Made by a program: the position numbers and the translations under genes. Under the pieces are notes generated by a model. That model was not told where the DNA came from and ran no database searches. It worked only from the letters and a program-made list of their open reading frames with translations. Shown here piece after piece: positions 56,826 through 64,000 of a DNA stretch of 64,000 nucleotides. Where the stretch lies: contig NZ_CP119520.1 of NCBI RefSeq assembly GCF_029223865.1, positions 1 to 64,000 of the forward strand, read 5' to 3'. The DNA comes from Telluria mixta (GTDB lineage Bacteria; Pseudomonadota; Gammaproteobacteria; Burkholderiales; Burkholderiaceae_D). Within the stretch, counting starts at the first letter, position 1, and every line of letters starts with the position of its first letter.

Positions 56826-58964
56826 TTACTTCTGGTTCGGGAACGCGGCCTGCGACGCCGGCACGCGGTTGCCCGCCGGCTGCACGGGCGTGACCTCCGG
56901 CTGCGGCAGCGGCGTGATGTCGATCGGCGGCGCGGACGGCAGTTCCGACGGCGACGCGGACGGCGGCGCCGGCGGCAGCGTGCCGGTCGCGCCGACGCTG
57001 GTGGCCGGCACCATGCCGGTTTCCCCGATCACGGGCAACGGTGCCGGCGGCTGCGCGGCTGCCTGCGGCTGTGCGGCTGCGGCGGGCGGCTGCCCTGCCT
57101 GCGCCTGCGGGGCGCCGGCGGCCGGCGCGGGCGCGCGCGCCGGCGCAGCTCCCGGCACCGCACGCGCACCCTGCGCCGGAATCTGCACCGGCGTGCGCAC
57201 GTTCGTGTCGGGACGGCGCCGGAAGCTGGCCTCCGTGCCGGCGCTGAATTCCGAGCTCGATGCCGGCGGGCGCTGCAGGTTGCGGATCAGGTGCGGCGTG
57301 ATCGACAGCACGACCTCGGTCTTGTTGCGCGTGTCCTGCTGGCTGCCGAACAACCGGCCCAGTATCGGCAGGTCGCCCACGCCCGGCAGCTTCGTGCTGC
57401 TGGAACGGTCCTCGTTCTTGATCAGGCCCGCCAGCACCTGGTTCTCGCCATCCTTCAGCTGCAGCATCGTGGACGCCGAGCGCGTGCCGATGCGGTAGGC
57501 CGTCGTGCCGCCCTTCGTCGTCACGGTGTCGACGAGGTTGCTGACTTCCAGCGAGATGCGGATGCCGACTTCGTTGTTCAGGTAGATCGTGGGCTCGACG
57601 TCCAGCTTCAGGCCCACGTCGACATAGTTCACGGATTCGGAGGCGAAGCCGCCCACGCCCGACGAGATGGTCGTCGTGATGGTCGGCAGCTTGTCGCCGA
57701 TGACGACCTTGGCCTTTTCCTTGTTGCGCACGCGGATGCGCGGCGCGGCCAGGGTGTCGGAATCGCCGTCCGTCTTGCTCGCGGTGACGGAGCCGGCGAC
57801 GCCCGTCACGCCGATCGTGCTGCCGTTCAGGTGGCGCAGCTGGTCGATCGTGATCGCGCTGCCGGCCGTCGACTGCAGCGGCGTGAACGACAGGCTCGTG
57901 GGCCAGTCGACCCCCAGGTCGAGCAGGCGGTTGCGCTGCACCTCCAGCACTTCGACGTCCAGCATCACCTCGGCCTCCGGCACGTCCTGCAGCGCCACCA
58001 GCTGCGACGCCAGCTTCACGGCTTCCGGCGTGTCGCGCAGGATCACGAGGTTGAGCTTCTCGTCCACGACGACGTCTTTCGATTTCAGGATCGTCTTCAG
58101 CGTGTTGCCGATGGACTTCGCTTCCGCATTGGCCAGGTAGAAGGTCTTCACCGTCATCTCCTGGTATTCCTTCTGCTTGGCCGCGATGTTCGGGTAGATC
58201 AGGATCGTGTTGCCGTCCATGACCTGGCGTTCCAGCTGGTTCGTCATCAGCAGGTAATACACGGCCGCTTCCACCGTGCTGTTCTTCAGGAAGACCGACG
58301 CACGCTGGTCCGTCTTGACGTCCTTGTCGAACAGGAAGTTCAGGCCTGAGTGGCGCGCGATGACTTCGAAGATCTGCTTGATGGGCGCGTCGCGGAATTC
58401 CAGGTTGATGGGCGTGCGGAACGCGGCCGCCAGCGCCGCCTCGGGCGAATTCGCGGCGATCTTCTCGTTCACCTCGACCAACAGCCGCCGCGCGGGCTCG
58501 TAGGTCGGGCGCTCCGTCAGGATGGCGGTCAGCTTCGCCTTCGCCGTGTCGTAATCCTTGCGCTCCAGCGCGGCCTGCGCTTCGCCCATCAACACACCGT
58601 GGCGGCGGTCCGCGTCGACCTGGCGCAGGCCGGCGCGGGCGCGGTCGTTGAGCGGATCGAACGCCAGCACGCGCCGGTAGTCGGCGACGGCCAGATCCAC
58701 CTTGCCGTCGGCCAGCTCACGGTCGGCCTGCGGCAGCAGGCGGTTCGTGGCGGCGTCGCGCGCGCGCAGGAACGCGGTCTTGTACTGGACGTTGGACGGA
58801 TCGGCGGCCAGCGCTTCCTGGTATTTCGTGAGCCCGGCCTCGACCTTGTCCTGGGCCACGAGCTCGTTTCCTTCGCGGTAGGCCATTTGGGCCGCGCAGC
58901 CGGACAGCAGGATGGCGAGTAGCGCCGGGAGCAGGCGGCGGGCCAGAGTGGGGCGAGCGATCAA
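56826..58964 (-). CDS. gspD: Outer-membrane secretin lipoprotein with TPR region (GspD/MshL-like)
   Basis: This is a 712-residue secretin. The lipoprotein signal ends LLAILLSGC (Cys23). Residues about 25-165 form TPR-like helices ([46 protein letters not shown]). Secretin N-type domains follow to about 330, then the secretin barrel ([26 protein letters not shown]). The last 110 residues are Pro/Ala rich. The start is TTG, supported by a GGAG site and by the TTGA overlap with the upstream gene. It would form the outer-membrane pore of the machine. Confidence 0.9.
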   Translation of the reverse strand: MIARPTLARRLLPALLAILLSGCAAQMAYREGNELVAQDKVEAGLTKYQEALAADPSNVQYKTAFLRARDAATNRLLPQADRELADGKVDLAVADYRRVLAFDPLNDRARAGLRQVDADRRHGVLMGEAQAALERKDYDTAKAKLTAILTERPTYEPARRLLVEVNEKIAANSPEAALAAAFRTPINLEFRDAPIKQIFEVIARHSGLNFLFDKDVKTDQRASVFLKNSTVEAAVYYLLMTNQLERQVMDGNTILIYPNIAAKQKEYQEMTVKTFYLANAEAKSIGNTLKTILKSKDVVVDEKLNLVILRDTPEAVKLASQLVALQDVPEAEVMLDVEVLEVQRNRLLDLGVDWPTSLSFTPLQSTAGSAITIDQLRHLNGSTIGVTGVAGSVTASKTDGDSDTLAAPRIRVRNKEKAKVVIGDKLPTITTTISSGVGGFASESVNYVDVGLKLDVEPTIYLNNEVGIRISLEVSNLVDTVTTKGGTTAYRIGTRSASTMLQLKDGENQVLAGLIKNEDRSSSTKLPGVGDLPILGRLFGSQQDTRNKTEVVLSITPHLIRNLQRPPASSSEFSAGTEASFRRRPDTNVRTPVQIPAQGARAVPGAAPARAPAPAAGAPQAQAGQPPAAAAQPQAAAQPPAPLPVIGETGMVPATSVGATGTLPPAPPSASPSELPSAPPIDITPLPQPEVTPVQPAGNRVPASQAAFPNQK

Positions 58965-59566
58965 TCGAATACTCCAATATTGAGCTGCTGGATTTGATTC
59001 AGCGGCAGGTAGGTCAGGGTCAGGACCGGCGGCGCGATGGACTCGACGCGGTACGTCCCGTCGATCACGGCCCCCTTCTCGCGCACGACGTACGTGCGGT
59101 CGCCGCGCGCCAGATAGACTTCCCAGGCGCCGTCGCCGACGGACTTGCCGATGAACGTGAACGGCAGCGGCGGCGCGGTCGGCGGCGGTGGCGGCGGCGC
59201 GGGTTGCGGCGGCGGGGGCGGAGGCGGCGGCGGTGTCCAGTCCTGGTGCGCGAACGGACCGGCACCATTCTGCCCCTGGCCGAACGCGGCCTCGCTGTCC
59301 CCGATCAGCACGTCGCGCGGCACCAGCGCGAGGATCTGTTGTCCCGCGGGCGCTTCGCCCGCCTTCGCCGCGGCGACGACCGGCACGGGCGCCGAGGTGG
59401 GAGCAGAAGCGGCGGTGTGCACGAGCGCCGCCTTCGCGGCGGGACGCTCGACCGGCTCGGCGATGCTGCCCTCCGGCGACCGGTCGCCGAACAAGGCCAG
59501 CAGCGCGGCGCCGACGAGGGCCAGCGCGAGGATCGCGTGGCGCGGCTTGATATCGGCCTTCTTCAT
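58961..59566 (-). CDS. PilP/GspC-like inner-membrane linker protein with polyproline tract
   Basis: This 201-residue protein has one N-terminal membrane segment (about 10-27), an Ala/Pro-rich periplasmic linker with a polyproline run near residues 110-130, and a compact C-terminal beta domain (PFTFIGKSVGDGAWEVYLARGDRTYVVREKGAVIDGTYRVESI) with the pattern of PilP/GspC HR domains. Such proteins connect the inner-membrane platform to the secretin. It overlaps both neighbours by 4 bases. Confidence 0.75.
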   Translation of the reverse strand: MKKADIKPRHAILALALVGAALLALFGDRSPEGSIAEPVERPAAKAALVHTAASAPTSAPVPVVAAAKAGEAPAGQQILALVPRDVLIGDSEAAFGQGQNGAGPFAHQDWTPPPPPPPPPQPAPPPPPPTAPPLPFTFIGKSVGDGAWEVYLARGDRTYVVREKGAVIDGTYRVESIAPPVLTLTYLPLNQIQQLNIGVFD

Positions 59567-60144
59567 GACGGGTCCGTCCCGTCGCGCAGGTACAAGGTCA
59601 GCTTCAGGCGCGCGTCCACCGTCGCGTCGCCGATGCCGTCGCGGCGGAAGGTGATCTCGTCCAGCGACGCGAACGGGATCGTGCGCAGCGCCGCCATCGC
59701 GAACTGCCAGATCGCCGCATAGCTGCCTTTCACGGGCAGGTTGACCTGGTACGTGTATACCTTCGCATTGCGGTCGTAGCCCGGCTTGTACTCGCCCTGG
59801 CGCAGCACGAGGCCCGACCTGGTCGCGAGGCTGAACAGCGTTTTCACCTGCTGCTCCGCGGTCCCGCGCGCGCCCAGTGCGCCGTAGAAGGCGGTGAGGT
59901 TGTCCAGCGCCTGCACGGGCGCGGGTGCCGGCACGGGTTCCGGTGCGGTTGCCACCTGCGCCTTTTGCTTCGCCTGCGCGGCGCGGGCGGCCTGTGCCCG
60001 TTCCATCGTCCACACGGCATTCAGGGTCCACGCCAGCGCGCCCGCCATGACGAGCACGAGGATGCCGGCCGCCAGCACGAGCGGATTCGCGCGCAGCAGC
60101 ACGATGCGCAGGCGCAGCAGCGGTGAGGTCAGCGCCGTCTTCAT
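59563..60144 (-). CDS. PilO/GspM-like assembly platform protein
   Basis: This is a 193-residue protein with a membrane segment at about 22-45, an Ala/Lys coiled region and a C-terminal ferredoxin-like domain (GLVLRQGEYKPGYD, VYTYQVNLPVKGSYAAIWQFAMAAL) that fits the PilO/GspM fold. It overlaps both neighbours by 4 bases. The role is inferred from fold pattern and gene order. Confidence 0.72.
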   Translation of the reverse strand: MKTALTSPLLRLRIVLLRANPLVLAAGILVLVMAGALAWTLNAVWTMERAQAARAAQAKQKAQVATAPEPVPAPAPVQALDNLTAFYGALGARGTAEQQVKTLFSLATRSGLVLRQGEYKPGYDRNAKVYTYQVNLPVKGSYAAIWQFAMAALRTIPFASLDEITFRRDGIGDATVDARLKLTLYLRDGTDPS

Positions 60145-60692
60145 CGTGCGGACCTCCACTGCGCATCGATCTGGAAGCGGATCGGCCGGTTCGCATCCTG
60201 TTCGTTGATCTCGTGACGCGCCAGCAAAACGGTCGTGAACCACTCGACGCGCTGCAGCGCCTCGACGTAGGCGATCATGTCGTCGCTGTTCTTCGCTTCC
60301 GCCGTGATGCGCACGCTGCTCTTCCGCGCGTCCGGTTCCAGCGCCAGCAACGCGATGGTGGCGGGCGTCGCCGCCTGGACGGCGTCGTGCAGCCCGCGCC
60401 ACGGCAGGTTGAGCTGCTGCACGGACGCGTTCACGGCGCCGGCCTGCGCGGGCGGCACCGTGCGCGCCGGCGCGGCGACGGGCGTGCGCGCCACGGCGCG
60501 TGCCTGCGCCTGCGCGACCTGCGCCGTCCGCTCTGCCTCCACGCGCTGCAGGCTGCGGTATTGCGCAACCCCGCTCGCGAGCGGCCCCGCCAAAGCCAGA
60601 GCGACAAGCAACAGGCTCCACGTGCCGCGCGGCGCGCGGTGCCACGTGCGCGCGAGGCCGGGCGGCGCGAAATCGATGCGGACCTTCTTCAT
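60141..60692 (-). CDS. PilN/GspL-C-like assembly platform protein
   Basis: This is a 183-residue protein with a short cytoplasmic N-terminus (MKKVRIDFAPPG), one membrane segment at about 24-44, a coiled region, and a C-terminal domain (VRITAEAKNSDDMIAYVEALQRVEWFTTVLLARHEI) with the pattern of PilN. PilN-type proteins bind a cytoplasmic PilM-like protein through the N-terminus, and such a gene is directly upstream with a 4-base overlap. Confidence 0.75.
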   Translation of the reverse strand: MKKVRIDFAPPGLARTWHRAPRGTWSLLLVALALAGPLASGVAQYRSLQRVEAERTAQVAQAQARAVARTPVAAPARTVPPAQAGAVNASVQQLNLPWRGLHDAVQAATPATIALLALEPDARKSSVRITAEAKNSDDMIAYVEALQRVEWFTTVLLARHEINEQDANRPIRFQIDAQWRSAR

Positions 60693-61499
60693 GGCGCCCT
60701 CCCCGTCAGCGCGAGCCGAGCGCAATCCGGCCACAGCGGATCGGTCTCGTCCTCGAACAAGGTGCAGGCGAATTTCAGCCGGCCCGCGCTGCTCGCCCAG
60801 CCCTTCGGCGCCGGACCGCAGACCTGCAGGCGCTCCGGCCGCGACAGGCCGACGCGCAGCGCCTCGCGCGCCACATGGCCCTCGAGCCAGTCGCGGTCCG
60901 CGCCCGGCGGGATCGGCGCCGTGCGCACGGCCGCGAGCAGGTCGCCGTCGAACGCGGCAATACTCAATACGCCACCGTGCACGACGCCGAACCACGCGCC
61001 CGTACGGCGCACGCGGCGGTGCTGGTTCAGCGCCGCGACGAATTGCGGCACGATCTCGACCAGTTTGAAGCGTTGGGAGGACGCGGCCGTCGTCAGTTGT
61101 TCGAGCAGGGACAGGGGCAACGCGGCCGCGAGGAACGGGCGCGCGGCATCCCAGTCCGCGCTGATCGTCCACCCGGCAGCGCCGCCGAACAGCGACTGGA
61201 AGCGCAGCATGGCCGCCGCTTCCAGGTCGGCGAGGCGCGTCGCGCCTTCCGGCGGCGTCACCTGCCACAGGCGCGCGAGGTCGTCGGCCAGCACCACCGT
61301 CGCCGGCAGGCCGGCCACGTCGTGTTCTCCCAGCAGCATGCCCAGCGCCGCACCGAGCGACACGGGGTCGGCGCCCGTCGCGGCCACCTGGCCGAGCAGG
61401 CGTGCGCGCTCGTGCGGCCAGATGCTGGTGCGCACGAGCGCCAGCGCGTCCGGCGCGATGCCGATGCGCAGCGACTGGCCGAAGCTCGACTTGAAACCA

Positions 61500-61507
<8 letters not shown>
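60689..61507 (-). CDS. PilM/MshI-like cytoplasmic assembly protein
   Basis: This is a 272-residue soluble protein with a weak actin-like/PilM pattern: SLRIGIAPDALALVR at the N-terminus, GLPATVVLADDLARLWQV, and a second half around WFGVVHGGVLSIAAFDGDLLAA. It would recruit the PilN-like protein and the ATPase. The start overlaps the end of gspE by 8 bases. Sequence similarity to classical PilM is low; gene order is the main support. Confidence 0.7.
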
Positions 61508-63187
<1,680 letters not shown>

Positions 63188-63191
<4 letters not shown>

Positions 63192-64000
63192 GACATGTCT
63201 CCGGCAAGGTCGAAAATAGGCATGTACAGCAGCACGACGATGGCGCCGACGACGAGGCCGATGGCCGCCATCAGCAGGGGTTCGAAGGTCCGGGTGAAGC
63301 GGTCGATCCAGCGGCCGATCTCGCCGTCGTAGAAGGCGGCCGAGCGCGTGAGCATCGTGCCCATCGCGCCCGTGCGCTCGCCGACGCGCAGCATGCGCAG
63401 CGAGATCGGCGTCGTCAGGCCGTTTGCCTCGAACGCGTCGGACATCGGCCGTCCCGCCTCGATCGCGGCGCGCGCCGCCTTCAGGCCGCCGGCGATACCG
63501 GGCGATACCATGCCCTGCACGGTATCGATCGCGTTCACGAGCGTGATGCCGCCTTCGTTGAGCATGCCCAGCGTGAGGTAGAGGCGCGACAGTTCGTAGA
63601 TGCGGGCGCGCTCGCCGATGCCGGGCAGTTTCGCCAGCAGGCGCGCCGCACCGCCCTGCTTCAGCGCGCGCCGGATGGCCCACGCGGCCAATGCGACGAA
63701 GGTCACGAAGCCGATGAGGAGTCCGCCCGCATGCCTGCCTGCGAACTGGCCCCAGTCCAGCATCAGGCGCGACATCCACGGCAGGTTGCGGCCCGCGCCC
63801 TGGTACACCTCGGCGAAGCGCGGCACGACGTACGACATCAGGAAAATGCTCACGCCGCCGCCCACGAGCAGCAGGATCGCCGGGTAAATGGACGCGCTCA
63901 CGACCTTGGCGCGCACGGTGTCGATGCGCTGCTGGTATTCGATATAGCGTTCGAGCGCGCGCGGCAAATCGCTCGTCCCCTCGGCAGCGCGCACGATGCC
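63188..64000 (-). CDS. gspF: Assembly platform protein GspF, 5' end beyond the window
   Basis: 270 residues are visible and the frame continues past base 64000, so the N-terminal part is missing. GspF/PilC features are the repeated T2SSF domain with membrane segments (SASIYPAILLLVGGGVSIFLMSYVVPRF, GLLIGFVTFVALAAWAI, LLMAAIGLVVGAIVVLLYMPIF) and LRVGERTGAMGTML. It is the inner-membrane platform on which GspE acts. Confidence 0.9.

Overview
The window is 64 kb of GC-rich bacterial chromosome (my impression is about 65% GC). It most resembles a betaproteobacterium of the Oxalobacteraceae/Massilia type. The support is a Burkholderiales-style trimeric porin, a cysI-DUF934-cysH-cysD-cysN-cobA assimilatory sulfate operon beside a CysB-like LysR gene, a methylcitrate operon of the prpB-prpC-acnD-prpF type with a sigma-54-dependent PrpR, and REP-type palindromes. 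The genus is an inference; no rRNA or tRNA gene was recognised.

Layout. 0-7 kb: the 3' part of a GGDEF/EAL protein, a DHH phosphoesterase, a LytS/LytTR two-component pair, a NarX-like kinase and a porin. 7-15 kb: a methyltransferase, a CysB-like regulator and, divergently, the sulfate-assimilation operon ending in the first siroheme gene. 15-20 kb: a large, probably exported DUF4214 protein with an Ala-Pro tract, and a polytopic membrane protein. 20-26 kb: lptF-lptG-cbiX, pepA, a small lipoprotein and two small coupled genes. 26-30 kb: exonuclease III and a multi-PAS GGDEF/EAL protein. 30-41 kb: propionate catabolism, consisting of prpB, prpC, a GNAT gene, acnD, a REP pair and prpF on the minus strand, then an exported alpha/beta hydrolase, a DUF485-actP symporter pair and prpR. 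41-46 kb: reverse transsulfuration (cystathionine beta-synthase and gamma-lyase) and a chemoreceptor. 46-56 kb: clpS-clpA, a cold-shock gene, icd, a pseudouridine synthase, a small basic exported protein, a complete IS4-family element, rpsT and murJ. 55-64 kb: a minus-strand operon for a type II secretion/MSHA-like machine (GspF, GspE, PilM/N/O/P-like proteins, a lipoprotein secretin and three pseudopilins) that runs off the end of the window.

How the genes fit together. The strongest regulatory result is in the prp region. A sigma-54 promoter (TGGCAC-N5-TTGCA) lies about 45 bp upstream of prpB. A palindrome, GTTTCA-N3-TGAAAC, followed by a further TGAAACATG half-site, lies about 90-115 bp upstream of the inferred start point. 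The same composite motif, in the same orientation relative to transcription, lies just upstream of prpR. Next to prpR, cystathionine gamma-lyase produces 2-oxobutyrate, a source of propionyl-CoA, so sulfur amino-acid breakdown and the methylcitrate cycle sit side by side. Siroheme synthesis is split: the methyltransferase is in the cys operon and a CbiX-type chelatase is translationally coupled to lptG. The IS element inserted into the middle of a 31-bp near-perfect palindrome and left a 10-bp target duplication. Many genes overlap by ATGA or TGATG, which shows tight operon structure.
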